From JACMQX01 sp044225675 (GTDB taxonomy: Bacteria; Pseudomonadota; Gammaproteobacteria; Burkholderiales; Burkholderiaceae_C): a stretch of 64,000 nt of DNA. The notes below the pieces were generated by a model, which was given only the letters and a program-made list of their open reading frames with translations, did no database searches and was not told the origin of the DNA. This document shows, piece after piece, positions 19,580-27,977 of this stretch (position 1 is the first letter of the stretch; the number at the start of each line of letters is the position of its first letter). Location: positions 124,001 through 188,000 of the forward strand of contig JBGAIH010000004.1 of assembly GCA_044225675.1 (NCBI GenBank). Reading direction: 5' to 3'. Both the position numbers and the translations under genes were made by a program.

Positions 19580-21931
19580 ATGAAACCACTACCAAAGTTG
19601 CGTCATACCGCCCTGGGAGTACTGTTGCTGCTGACTGCCTTGGGCAGTTCGGCACTGACCTTGGGGCGCCCGCGCGGGGTGATCATCATCGGGCAACCGC
19701 TCGATGTGACGATCCCCCTGCGTGTCGACTCGCCGGAGGACAGCGGCGCCCAGTGCTACGAAGCCGATGTGTTCCATGGCGATGCGCGCATTGGTGGCGG
19801 CCGCGTGACGGTCGGCATCGAGCCGGGCAATTCTCCTCAGGACTTTGTGCTGCGCGTGCGCTCGTCTGCCGCCGTTGACGAGCCGGTGGTGACCGTCTAT
19901 CTGCGTGCCGGTTGCCTGCAGCGTTCGACTCGGCGCTACGTGCTGCTGGCCGACGTGGCCTCCGAAGTGGTCGCGCCGATCACCCTGCCTTCGACGCCTC
20001 GCGCTGCGAGCCCAGCGGGCCAGGGCTCGGCAGCTCAGCCAGCCATCAGTGCGGCTCCGTCGGCAAGCGGGGCGCCGGGCGCGGCGGGGACCGGCGCTAC
20101 CGGGGCGGCGGCCCCGTCGACGCCGGGCACTTCCGCGCGCCAGCGTGCGTCTCGTGCTTCGAGTGCAGCCGGCGGTGCGCCCACCCGCGCGGCTGCGGAG
20201 CGGCAGCGCGAGCCGGGTCCGGGGGCGAAGGCGCGCACAGGGGGGGGTACTGAGGCGGGCACGGCCCCAGCGGCCGCAGCGCCTGCGGCCGCACCGGCCC
20301 GTGCGGCGCGTGCCGAGTCGGTTGTCAAGCGACCGGCCTCTGGCGCTGCTGCACGCTCGCGCCTGAAGCTCGATCCACTGGACTTGCTGGTCGAGGTCGA
20401 TCCCGTGCTGCGAAGCTCCCCCGAGATCCTCACGCCGATCACCGAGAACCCGCAGGCCCGCGCCGAAGCGGCGGCTTTGTGGCGAGCCATCAACGCCCAG
20501 CCCCAGGACATCCTGCGGGACTCGCAGAAGCTGCAGGGCCTGGAAGCGGACGTCAAGGCGCTGCGCGAGATGACGGCCCGGAACCAGGCCAGCCTGACCG
20601 ACCTGTCGGCCCGGTTGCAGAAGGCGCAGGACGAGCGTTACGCCAACGGACTCGTGTACGCGCTGGCCGGGCTGCTGCTCGCGGCGCTGGCTGCGGCGGG
20701 CTATCTCTGGTGGCGGGCCCGAGACGCGGCGCGCGGCAGCGTGTGGTGGCAAGGCGCCGACCAGGACGGCGACGAGCCGCAGGCTGGGCGAGCGTCGGCG
20801 CAGGCTCAGCCTGCTGCCGTGGTGGCGCCGCCCAAGGGCCTCACCGAGGTCGACGTGGATCTTGGGATGGACGAGAACCTGTTCGCGAGCCTCAAGACCC
20901 GCAGCCCGACGCCAGCTCCGTCCGTGCCGCCGCCGCGCTTCGTCCGCTCGCAGGGCGACCATTCGGACTTTGGCGTGAGCCTGCCGGGCATCAGCCGCGC
21001 GGTCAATGCCGAAGAACTGTTCGACATCCAGCAGCAAGCAGATTTCTTCATCTCGCTCGGCCAGTATGACCAGGCGATCGAAGTGCTCAAGACCCACATC
21101 GCCGACAACGCCGAGACCAGTGCGCTTGCTTACCTGGACTTGCTCAAGCTCTACCATTCGCTGGAGCGGCGCGACGACTACGCGGAGCTTCGCGCGGACT
21201 TCAACCGGCGTTTCAACGCCCAGGTTCCCCCTTTCGACAGCTACACCAACGAAAGCAACGGCCTGGAGTCCTACCGCGCGGCGCTCTCGCGCATCGAAGC
21301 CCTGTGGCCCTCGCGCAAGGTGCTCGAAGTCATCGAGGAGTCGATCTTCCGCAAGCCCGGCGCCGGCGATGGCGAGGCCTTCGACCTCGAGGCGTACCGC
21401 GAACTGCTGCTGCTCTACGCCATTGCCAAGGAGGTGGTTGACAAGCGCGATGGATCGGACTTCGAGTATTCCGGCCCGCCGTCGATGCCGCCGGATTCGG
21501 GTGGCGACTCCCAGTTCGGAGTCCGCCCGACCAGATTCTCGGCCACGTCGATCCAGCCGCTGTCGGCTGTCCACTACCGCGAGTCGCAGGACCCGAGGGA
21601 GAACACCGAGGTGATGCTGCCGGACATCCCTCTGCCGCGTCCGTCGCCGAGGCTGGGGCTGGATATCGACCTGTCCGAGCCGGATCCTGCATCCGCGTTC
21701 ATGGACGAGATTCCGCCGCGAAAGGCCGACGTCTCGTTCGACGACTTCGCCTCCGAGTCCCTGCTCGACGGCGTCGACTCCTCGGGCGACAGCATTCGCG
21801 ACGATTCACCCGAGCCGTCAGCAGGTCCGGTGAACAGCAACCTGATGGACTTCGATCTGTTCGATGCCGCCACCGAGGCCGAGATCAGCCCGGGGAAGGG
21901 CAAGATCCGCAAGAGCGGCCCGGCCCGCTGA
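19580..21931 (+). CDS. FimV/HubP-like membrane protein
   Basis: A 783-residue cell-envelope protein. Order: signal peptide (TALGVLLLLTALGSSALTLG, ending near residue 27); a FimV-type N-terminal beta domain (RGVIIIGQPLDVTIPLRVDS); a long Ala/Pro/Gly-rich linker; a coiled-coil stretch before one membrane helix (LVYALAGLLLAALAAAGYLW, about residues 357-376); and an acidic cytoplasmic part with LFDIQQQADFFISLGQYDQA near 475, the TPR-like FimV C-terminal motif. FimV/HubP proteins organise poles and type IV pili in other proteobacteria. No LysM domain is evident, unlike canonical FimV. Start ATG at 19580; a more upstream frame overlaps the divergent dehydrogenase and is unlikely. Confidence 0.8.
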   Translation: MKPLPKLRHTALGVLLLLTALGSSALTLGRPRGVIIIGQPLDVTIPLRVDSPEDSGAQCYEADVFHGDARIGGGRVTVGIEPGNSPQDFVLRVRSSAAVDEPVVTVYLRAGCLQRSTRRYVLLADVASEVVAPITLPSTPRAASPAGQGSAAQPAISAAPSASGAPGAAGTGATGAAAPSTPGTSARQRASRASSAAGGAPTRAAAERQREPGPGAKARTGGGTEAGTAPAAAAPAAAPARAARAESVVKRPASGAAARSRLKLDPLDLLVEVDPVLRSSPEILTPITENPQARAEAAALWRAINAQPQDILRDSQKLQGLEADVKALREMTARNQASLTDLSARLQKAQDERYANGLVYALAGLLLAALAAAGYLWWRARDAARGSVWWQGADQDGDEPQAGRASAQAQPAAVVAPPKGLTEVDVDLGMDENLFASLKTRSPTPAPSVPPPRFVRSQGDHSDFGVSLPGISRAVNAEELFDIQQQADFFISLGQYDQAIEVLKTHIADNAETSALAYLDLLKLYHSLERRDDYAELRADFNRRFNAQVPPFDSYTNESNGLESYRAALSRIEALWPSRKVLEVIEESIFRKPGAGDGEAFDLEAYRELLLLYAIAKEVVDKRDGSDFEYSGPPSMPPDSGGDSQFGVRPTRFSATSIQPLSAVHYRESQDPRENTEVMLPDIPLPRPSPRLGLDIDLSEPDPASAFMDEIPPRKADVSFDDFASESLLDGVDSSGDSIRDDSPEPSAGPVNSNLMDFDLFDAATEAEISPGKGKIRKSGPAR

Positions 21932-21969
21932 GCGCTGCGCTCGAGGGCCGGCCACTGAGGGCTGGCCGC

Positions 21970-23130
21970 TCAGGTCCCGTGCGCCTTCGCCCGTGAGGCC
22001 AGCCAGCTCACGGCCATGGCCAGCAGCATGCCGACGAAGCCGACCCAGTGGAGCTGTTCCATGCCGCCCTGGGCAATCAGCCAGCCGCCGGTGGTCGCGC
22101 CGATGGCCTGTCCCGCATACAAGGCCGAGGTATTGAGCGCGATGGAGCCGGCCGCCAGTGTGGGCGCGATTCCCACCAGCCTTGCCTGCTGGGCAGAGTT
22201 GGACGCGAAGCATCCGAGACCCCAGGGAATCGCCACAAGACAGGCCAGCAGGAAGCTCGTGCCCAGAGGCCAGAGCAGCAGGCTGAGCGCCATCGCGGCC
22301 AGTCCGGCCATGATCGCTGGCGCCGCACCAAGCCGGTCGATGTTGCGCGACATGAGCACGTTGCCGATGAGCCCGAAGGCACCGAACCAGGCCAGCAGCA
22401 GGCTCAGCTGCGCTGGCGTGGTGCCCAACGTGGCCTTGTAGTAGGGCGCGAAATACGAAAACAGCACGAACTGGCTCGCCGCATACAGCACGGTCACGAG
22501 CACGCACAGCATCAGGGCGGGGGATTGCAGCGTCTCGCGCCAGGCCGCGCGGCTGAGAGCGGGCGGCCGCACGCCGTCCGGCATGGCGCGCCAGACCCAG
22601 GCCGCGCTGACGAGACTGAGCACGGCCACCACACCGAAAGCCGCGCGCCAGCCGAACACGCCACCCACGAACGCCCCCATCGGCATGCCGATCACCGAGG
22701 CAACCGACCACCCGAGGAACACGAAGGTGATGGCGCTGCCGCGCCGCTCGAGCGGCACCAGGAGGCTCACGCAGGCGGCCGCCTGCGGCGTGAAGACCGC
22801 CGCTGACAGGACCGACAAGGCGCGCAGCGGCAGCAGCGAGGCAAAGCCGGGCGCCAGCGCGCACAGCAGGTGCAGTGCGGCATACCAGAGCATCGAGATG
22901 GCCAGCAGACGCCGGCGGTCCCAGCCGGCCACCACGGCGGCGCACAGGGGGGCACCCAGGCACATCGTGACCGCCCCGGCGGCGATCAGCTGGCCAGCCG
23001 CCGCCACCGACACCCCGAGGGAGGAGGACAGCTCGTTGAGCGTGCCGGGGACCACCATGACGCCCGAGCCAATCACGAAGTTGCCGAAAAGCAAAGCCCA
23101 CAGCACGCGCGGCATGGGCGTGGCGCTCAT
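21970..23130 (-). CDS. MFS transporter, drug:H+ antiporter-like
   Basis: A 386-residue, 12-helix major facilitator protein. Seen: helix 1 (RVLWALLFGNFVIGSGVMVV), the loop 2-3 motif LCAAVVAGWDRRRLLAISML and, in helix 5, VFLGWSVASVIGMPMGAFVG, which resembles the antiporter motif C. It is most like AraJ/YdhP-type exporters of sugars or arabinose-like solutes and drugs; substrate unknown. Its ATG overlaps the stop of the upstream hydroxyacid dehydrogenase by 4 bp (23127-23130), so the two are translationally coupled and may act on related compounds. Confidence 0.88.
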   Translation of the reverse strand: MSATPMPRVLWALLFGNFVIGSGVMVVPGTLNELSSSLGVSVAAAGQLIAAGAVTMCLGAPLCAAVVAGWDRRRLLAISMLWYAALHLLCALAPGFASLLPLRALSVLSAAVFTPQAAACVSLLVPLERRGSAITFVFLGWSVASVIGMPMGAFVGGVFGWRAAFGVVAVLSLVSAAWVWRAMPDGVRPPALSRAAWRETLQSPALMLCVLVTVLYAASQFVLFSYFAPYYKATLGTTPAQLSLLLAWFGAFGLIGNVLMSRNIDRLGAAPAIMAGLAAMALSLLLWPLGTSFLLACLVAIPWGLGCFASNSAQQARLVGIAPTLAAGSIALNTSALYAGQAIGATTGGWLIAQGGMEQLHWVGFVGMLLAMAVSWLASRAKAHGT

Positions 23131-24134
23131 CGGCGAACCTGCAGGGCGCCGGGATTGACGATGTTGGTGGGCGTGCCGCGAATGTAGTTGACGACGTTGT
23201 CGAACGCGGAGCCGAAGTACAGCTCGTAGCTGTCCTGCTCGACGTAGCCGATGTGGGGCGTGCAGATGCAGTTCTCGAGGCGAAGCAGGGCGTGGCCCTG
23301 CAGGATCGGCTCGCTCTCGAACACGTCCACCGCCGCCATGCCGGGGCGGCCGCGGTTGAGTCCGGCAATCAGGGCCTCCTGGCCGATCAGCTCGGCGCGT
23401 GAGGTGTTGACCAGCAGCGAAGTGGGCTTCATGCGAGAGAGGTCATCGAGCGTCACGATGGCGCGGGTCTCGTCATTCAGGCGCAGGTGCAGCGAGAGCA
23501 CGTCGCACTGCGCGAAGAAAGACTCGCGGCTCTCCGCAACGGCGTAGCCGTCCGCGAAGGCCGCCTCGCGGGACGCCTCACGCCCCCAGATCACGACGTT
23601 CATGCCGAAGGCCTTGCCGTAGCCTGCGACCAGCCTGCCGATCTTGCCGTAGCCCCAGATGCCCAGGGTCCGGCCGTTGAGCGACATGCCCAGGCAGAAA
23701 TTGGGTGGCATCGAGGCGGTCTTGAGTCCCGACTGCTGCCATCCGCCATGCTTGAGCGTGCTCATGTACTGCGGCAATCGGCGCATAGCGGCCATGATCA
23801 GCGCCCACGTCAGTTCGGCGGGTGCGATGGGTGAGCCGACGCCTTCGGCAACGGCAATGCCTCGCTCGGTGCAGGCTGGCACGTCGATATGGCTGCCGAC
23901 GCGGCCCGTCTGGGCGATCAACTTGAGCTTGGGCAGCTTGTCCACGAGCATCCGGCTGATCGGCGTGCGTTCGCGGATCAGCACGATGATGTCGGCGTCT
24001 TTCAGGCGGATCGCGAGCTGGCCGATGCCCTTGACGGTATTGGTGTAGACCTTGGCGGAGTAGGCGTCGAGCTTGGTGGCGCACTGGAGCTTGCGCACCG
24101 CGTCCTGATAGTCATCGAGGATCACAATGTTCAT
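23127..24134 (-). CDS. D-2-hydroxyacid dehydrogenase family protein
   Basis: A 335-residue NAD(P)-dependent dehydrogenase of the D-isomer family. Seen: LIAQTGRVGSHIDVPACTER (substrate domain), the Rossmann loop TLGIWGYGKIGRLVAGYGKA, NTSRAELIGQEAL containing the conserved catalytic-region Arg, and the acid/His end DVFESEPILQGHALLRLEN with CTPHIGYVEQDSYELY carrying the catalytic His. Close in pattern to phosphoglycerate-dehydrogenase-like enzymes of unknown substrate. Start ATG at 24134; a divergent DUF1993 gene begins 84 bp away. Coupled to the MFS gene. Confidence 0.9.
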   Translation of the reverse strand: MNIVILDDYQDAVRKLQCATKLDAYSAKVYTNTVKGIGQLAIRLKDADIIVLIRERTPISRMLVDKLPKLKLIAQTGRVGSHIDVPACTERGIAVAEGVGSPIAPAELTWALIMAAMRRLPQYMSTLKHGGWQQSGLKTASMPPNFCLGMSLNGRTLGIWGYGKIGRLVAGYGKAFGMNVVIWGREASREAAFADGYAVAESRESFFAQCDVLSLHLRLNDETRAIVTLDDLSRMKPTSLLVNTSRAELIGQEALIAGLNRGRPGMAAVDVFESEPILQGHALLRLENCICTPHIGYVEQDSYELYFGSAFDNVVNYIRGTPTNIVNPGALQVRR

Positions 24135-24217
24135 GCCCGCATTGTGCCTTGGCGCCTGCACGGTCTGCAGCGTCCGGCTACGATGCCGACTCCGATTCCA
24201 CTCACGAGGAGACCCGC

Positions 24218-24733
24218 GTGTCCATTTCCATGTCATCTGCCAGCCTGCCTATTTTCAAGGTCATGCTGAGCAACCTCACTCACTTCCTGGACAAGGCCCA
24301 GGCCCATGCCGAGGCCCGGAAATTCGATCCGGCAGCACTGATGCAGGCGCGCCTCGCGCCGGACATGCTGCCCTTCACCCGCCAGGTGCTGATCGCGTGT
24401 GACGCCGCGAAGAACGGGATCGCCCGGCTTTCAGGCGTGGCTGCTCCGAAGTTCGAGGACAACGAGCAGACGATTGCAGAGCTCAAGGCCCGCATCCAGA
24501 AGACGCTGGACTATCTGGCCTCGGTGCCGGCCGAGTCGATTGATGGCACGGAAGACAAGGACATCACGTTCCCTGTGGGACGCGACGCCACGAGAACCCT
24601 CAAGGGCGAGGCCTACCTCAAGCACAACGTTCTGCCGAACTTCTTCTTCCACGTGACGACGGCTTATGCGCTGCTGCGCCACAACGGCGTGGAACTTGGC
24701 AAGAGCGACTATCTGCAGGGCGCCCGGACCTGA
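24218..24733 (+). CDS. DUF1993 family protein
   Basis: A 171-residue, mostly helical cytosolic protein of the DUF1993 family. Seen: MSSASLPIFKVMLSNLTHFL near the N-terminus, the central LAPDMLPFTRQVLIACDAAK, and the C-terminal helix HNVLPNFFFHVTTAYALLRH with conserved His residues. This layout is reminiscent of DinB-like four-helix bundles. No enzymatic function is established. The GTG at 24218 is preferred because AGGAG lies 6 bp upstream; an ATG at 24230 is the alternative. Divergent from the hydroxyacid dehydrogenase. Confidence 0.85.
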   Translation: MSISMSSASLPIFKVMLSNLTHFLDKAQAHAEARKFDPAALMQARLAPDMLPFTRQVLIACDAAKNGIARLSGVAAPKFEDNEQTIAELKARIQKTLDYLASVPAESIDGTEDKDITFPVGRDATRTLKGEAYLKHNVLPNFFFHVTTAYALLRHNGVELGKSDYLQGART

Positions 24734-24740
24734 GCAGGGC

Positions 24741-25154
24741 TCAATGCCGCAGGGGCTGCTGGGCTTCGAGGGCCACCAGGCGATCCAGCTCGGCACACAC
24801 GTCGGCCATGCGCCCGGAGATCACCATCCGGCCCGCACTGGCCGGCTGATGGCCGGGCTCCACGACCCGCAGCACGCGCAGCGGGCGCGTGGCGCAGTGG
24901 CGCGTGCCGGGAGCACGCAGGCCGGTAGAAGGGCTGGCTGCACGGGGCCGGGGGCGGGAGGGCGAAACAGAAACGACGGGTTCAGAAGGCGGTGTCTTTG
25001 CGTCGCCTGCATGGTGGCCTTGCCAGGGTCGACCCACGTGAAGCCGTGGCGCCGGCCGCGTCGTGTGGCGAGCGGGAGCAGCCGGCATGAACCAGCCCAG
25101 CAGCCCCTGCAACGGCGCGAACAGACTGGTGAGGGTGTACATCGCGATTCCCAT
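24741..25154 (-). CDS. Small hypothetical protein with conserved C-terminus
   Basis: A 137-residue protein. A short hydrophobic N-terminus (YTLTSLFAPLQGLLGWFMPA) could be a single membrane segment or an uncleaved signal. The middle is Pro/Arg-rich and looks disordered. The last 45 residues, with RVLRVVEPGHQ and RMVISGRMADVCAELDRLVA, look folded, and I recall similar tails in other Comamonadaceae. Function unknown. The start ATG at 25154 has AGGAG at ideal spacing (6 bp), which supports a real gene despite the odd composition. Convergent with the DUF1993 gene, 7 bp apart. Confidence 0.7.
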   Translation of the reverse strand: MGIAMYTLTSLFAPLQGLLGWFMPAAPARHTTRPAPRLHVGRPWQGHHAGDAKTPPSEPVVSVSPSRPRPRAASPSTGLRAPGTRHCATRPLRVLRVVEPGHQPASAGRMVISGRMADVCAELDRLVALEAQQPLRH

Positions 25155-25288
25155 GTGAAACTCCTGAACGACAGAGATTGAACACAGGCAGGATTGCTGG
25201 ACAAGGCTGTCGCAACAGGGTGATGACTGCCGTCATACGCCCGCCACCTGCTGCGCCGCCCGGAAAGAATGGAAAGGGGTCAGCCCGC

Positions 25289-25849
25289 CTACATGAGCAT
25301 CGTGTTGCGGATCAGGCCGACGGCCAGGCCCTCGATCTCGAAAGGCTCGCCGGGCTCGACGATGATGGTCTGGTAGTCGGGGTTCTCGGCGTGCAGCTCG
25401 ATCACGTCCTTGTTGCGGCGGTAGCGCTTGACCGTGACCTCTTCGCCCAGGCGCGCGACGACGATCTGGCCGTTCTTGGCGTCGCGCGTGGACTGCACGG
25501 CCAGCAGGTCGCCGTCCATGATGCCGGCGTCACGCATGGACATGCCGCGCACCTTGAGCAGGTAGTCGGGCTTGCGCTGGAACAGGAAACGGGATTCATG
25601 GATCGAGCGCAGGGTGTCGCTCTTGAGCCGGATGCCGCGCGATGTGCCGCTGACCAGTTCGATCACGCCTTTGCGGGCCAGCGCCTGGAGATGCTCTTCC
25701 GCCGCATTGGCGGATTTGAAGCCGAGCTCGGCGGCGATCTCGGCTCGCGTGGGCGGCGCCCCGGTGCGGGCAATGGCGCTCTGGATCAACTCCAGGATCT
25801 GTTGCTGGCGCGCGGTGAGCTTAACGGGGTAGCTCTGCATGTCCATCAT
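25289..25849 (-). CDS. lexA: LexA repressor lacking the self-cleavage segment
   Basis: A 186-residue SOS repressor. Residues 1-75 form the winged helix, with recognition segment ELGFKSANAAEEHLQALARK. Residues 89-186 match the peptidase domain and keep Ser104 (RGMSMRDAG) and Lys141 (EEVTVKRYRR), the catalytic dyad. Between them, RGIRLKSDTLRSIHES joins almost directly to RFLFQRKPDYLLKV. In E. coli LexA (202 residues) about 28 residues, including the Ala84-Gly85 cleavage site, lie in this interval, and relatives of this genus carry even more. The open frame is intact, so this is an in-frame deletion. The product should bind DNA but may not self-cleave. AAGGAG lies 6 bp before the ATG at 25849. 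Confidence 0.93.
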   Translation of the reverse strand: MMDMQSYPVKLTARQQQILELIQSAIARTGAPPTRAEIAAELGFKSANAAEEHLQALARKGVIELVSGTSRGIRLKSDTLRSIHESRFLFQRKPDYLLKVRGMSMRDAGIMDGDLLAVQSTRDAKNGQIVVARLGEEVTVKRYRRNKDVIELHAENPDYQTIIVEPGEPFEIEGLAVGLIRNTMLM

Positions 25850-25956
25850 GGCGACTCCTTTTGACTGGCGAAGACAGCGACTGGCAATTGCAAGGTTCCG
25901 ATGCAGGGTTTCGATCGGCACGATTCGGATCAGCGCGACTCGAACCCATTCAAAAG

Positions 25957-25991
25957 CTGTCTTAATATCCAGTACCTGTATTTTTAACCAG
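25957..25991. promoter_or_regulatory. Two LexA (SOS) boxes upstream of lexA
   Basis: CTGTCTTAATATCCAG (25957-25972) and CTGTATTTTTAACCAG (25976-25991) both fit CTG-N10-CAG. On the lexA strand a candidate promoter overlaps them: TGGTTA, 17 bp, TATTAA. The right box ends 17 bp before the asparaginase start, so LexA could also affect that gene. Retention of both boxes argues that autoregulation is intact. Confidence 0.8.
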
Positions 25992-26008
25992 TTTTCGGGA
26001 GTTTGCAA

Positions 26009-26932
26009 GTGACTGCATCCAGAATCGTTGTTCTGGGCACCGGCGGCACCATCGCCGGGACGTCGGCTGATGCCGGCGACAACATCGGCTACACGGCCGC
26101 GCAGGTGGGCGTGGCGCAGCTGCTGGGGGCGGTGCCCGCGCTCGGTGGGCGCAATCTCGTGTCCGAGCAGGTGGCGCAGCTCGACAGCAAAGACATGGAC
26201 GAGGCAACCTGGCGCCAGCTTGCCGCGCGCTGCGCCTTCTGGCTCCAGCAGGACGACGTGCAGGCGGTCGTCGTGACCCACGGAACCGACACGCTGGAGG
26301 AGACCGCCTGGTTCCTGCAATGCGTTCTCGCGCCGTCCAAGCCGGTGGTGCTGACCTGTGCCATGCGGCCTTCCACCTCGCTGGCACCAGACGGTCCTCA
26401 GAACCTGCTCGATGCCGTCGCGGTGGCGGGGACCCCGGGTGCGCGCGGCGTGGTGGCGGTCTGCGCCGGCAGGATCCATGGCGCGCAGGACGTGCAGAAG
26501 GTGCATCCGTACCGGCTCGATGCCTTCGACTCGGGCGACGCTGGCGTCATCGGCTATGTGGAGGAGGGGCATGTACGCCAGGTGCGTCCCTGGCCGCTGG
26601 CCCCGGGCGTGGCATCGCTCGACGTGCTCGACCGCGCCTGGCCGCGCATCGAGATCGTGCTGAGCCACGCCGGTGCGAGCGGAGCGATGGTCGATGCGCT
26701 CGTGGCCTCGGGCGTCGCGGGGATCGTGGTCGCCGGCACCGGCAACGGCACGCTGCATCAGGCGCTCGAGGCTGCTTTGCTGCGGGCCCAGGCGTCGGGT
26801 GTGCGGGTCGTGCGCGCGACCCGCTGCCCCACCGGGCGGGTGCTCGCACAGGCCGATCAGGTCATTGACGATTCGAGCGGTCTGTCCCCCGTCAAGGCAC
26901 GCATCGCCATGATGCTCGGGCTCCTGGGCTAG
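26009..26932 (+). CDS. L-asparaginase
   Basis: A 307-residue enzyme hydrolysing L-asparagine to aspartate and ammonia. Both catalytic-threonine motifs are present: VVLGTGGTIAGTSADA near residues 7-22 and VVVTHGTDTLEETAWFL near residue 88 on. Also present are the dimer/tetramer-interface stretch AMRPSTSLAPDGPQNLLDA and the C-terminal GIVVAGTGNGTLHQALEAAL. There is no signal peptide, so it is cytosolic. The GTG at 26009 is chosen since GGGAG lies 7 bp upstream; a TTG at 26003 is the other choice. It is divergent from lexA and its start lies just beyond the right LexA box. It ends 5 bp before the next gene. Confidence 0.92.
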   Translation: MTASRIVVLGTGGTIAGTSADAGDNIGYTAAQVGVAQLLGAVPALGGRNLVSEQVAQLDSKDMDEATWRQLAARCAFWLQQDDVQAVVVTHGTDTLEETAWFLQCVLAPSKPVVLTCAMRPSTSLAPDGPQNLLDAVAVAGTPGARGVVAVCAGRIHGAQDVQKVHPYRLDAFDSGDAGVIGYVEEGHVRQVRPWPLAPGVASLDVLDRAWPRIEIVLSHAGASGAMVDALVASGVAGIVVAGTGNGTLHQALEAALLRAQASGVRVVRATRCPTGRVLAQADQVIDDSSGLSPVKARIAMMLGLLG

Positions 26933-26937
26933 GCGCG

Positions 26938-27354
26938 ATGGAGTCGCTTCGGTCGAGTGCCTGGGCCTACCCCGCGCTGGAGGTTGTCCACATCGTGGGC
27001 ATTGCCTTGCTGCTGGGCAATCTCGTCATTCTGGAGATGCGGGTCTTCGGCCGCGGCGCTGCCTTGCCGCTGCGCGAGCTGGCGCGTCTGAGCGTTTCCA
27101 TCGCGCTGACCGGCTTTGCGCTGGCGGCCGCGTCGGGTCTCGCGATGTTCGCGACGCAGCCCGGGGAACTCTTGAGCAACCGCGCCTTCACAATCAAGAT
27201 GCTGCTGCTGATGGCGGCCGGCTGCAATGCCGCGTGGTTTCACGGCCGCGACTCGCTCGGTCGGCTGGACACGCTGGCGCGATGCCAGATGGTGGTGTCG
27301 ACGCTGCTGTGGCTCGCCGTCATCACCTGCGGCCGCTGGATCGCGTACCGATGA
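26938..27354 (+). CDS. Small membrane protein (DUF6644-like)
   Basis: A 138-residue protein with four predicted membrane helices: LEVVHIVGIALLLGNLVILE, LSVSIALTGFALAAASGLAM, FTIKMLLLMAAGCNAAWFHG and CQMVVSTLLWLAVITC. A conserved His sits in the first helix. Such proteins often accompany copper- or haem-related envelope genes, but a function is not established. It starts 5 bp after asparaginase and is followed at 22 bp by a DUF6152-type exported protein, with which it is commonly paired. Family name from memory. Confidence 0.78.
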   Translation: MESLRSSAWAYPALEVVHIVGIALLLGNLVILEMRVFGRGAALPLRELARLSVSIALTGFALAAASGLAMFATQPGELLSNRAFTIKMLLLMAAGCNAAWFHGRDSLGRLDTLARCQMVVSTLLWLAVITCGRWIAYR

Positions 27355-27376
27355 ATTTTTTCCAAGGAGACGAGCG

Positions 27377-27856
27377 ATGAACCGACGTGAAGGATTGCTG
27401 GCTCTCGCGGGTTGCGCCGCCTTTGGCGCATCGACGCTGGCTCGGGCCCACCATGGCTGGAGCAGCTTCGACCAGGATCGGCCGGTGTATCTTGAAGGCA
27501 AGGTGGTCCAGTCGCGCTGGCGCAACCCTCATGCCGAGCTGGTGATCGAGCTGCCGGAGGGCCTGCGCGTGCCGTCCGACCTGGCGCAGCGCACGGTCCC
27601 GGCCCAGAGCGCGCCCGTGGACGGCAAGGCGCTGCTGGGCAAGGCGGTGGTGCCGCAGCGCAAGGACCGCCGGTGGGAGCTCGAGCTGGCGCCGCTCACC
27701 CGCATGGACGCGTGGAAGGTGGCCGAGATCAAGCCGGGGACGACCTTGTCGGTGCTGGGCTTTACCTTCAAGGAAGAGAAGGGCGAGGCCGTGCTGCGCG
27801 TCGAGTACCTCTGGGTGGACGGCAAGGCCTATGCCCTGCGCTCAAGCCCGGCGTGA
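27377..27856 (+). CDS. DUF6152 family exported protein
   Basis: A 159-residue protein with a signal peptide (MNRREGLLALAGCAAFGAST, cleavage after LARA near residue 24). The mature protein starts HHGWSSFDQDRPVYLEGKVV, the hallmark of this family. The rest is beta-rich (LVIELPEGLRV, LSVLGFTFKEEKGEAVLRVE), suggesting an OB-like periplasmic domain. The function of the family is unknown. The His pair at the mature N-terminus could bind metal. AAGGAGA lies 8 bp before the ATG. It probably forms a small operon with the preceding membrane protein. Confidence 0.82.
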   Translation: MNRREGLLALAGCAAFGASTLARAHHGWSSFDQDRPVYLEGKVVQSRWRNPHAELVIELPEGLRVPSDLAQRTVPAQSAPVDGKALLGKAVVPQRKDRRWELELAPLTRMDAWKVAEIKPGTTLSVLGFTFKEEKGEAVLRVEYLWVDGKAYALRSSPA

Positions 27857-27861
27857 GCCAT

Positions 27862-27886
27862 GAAAAAGGGCCGCGTGAGCGGCCCT
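27862..27886 (-). terminator. Rho-independent terminator downstream of adk
   Basis: On the minus strand AGGGCCGC-TCAC-GCGGCCCT is followed by TTTTTC. It lies about 90 bp after the adk stop and just beyond the end of the convergent DUF6152 gene. Confidence 0.85.
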
Positions 27887-27977
27887 GCGGGACAGTCGGT
27901 GCGGGCGGTGCGTCGTAGGGGTATCGCCGCTGGGCCTGACCTTCAGAGCGCGATGGCGAGCGACCTCATGCGCGGGG

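Noticed and set aside
25223..25236. Inverted repeat ATGACTGCCGTCAT downstream of lexA
   Set aside because: Short arms, no T-run and no nearby gene start; it could be chance.
25289..25849. Frameshift as the cause of the short LexA
   Set aside because: The reading frame is continuous on both sides of the junction with correct family sequence, so any loss is in-frame; an assembly deletion is still possible.
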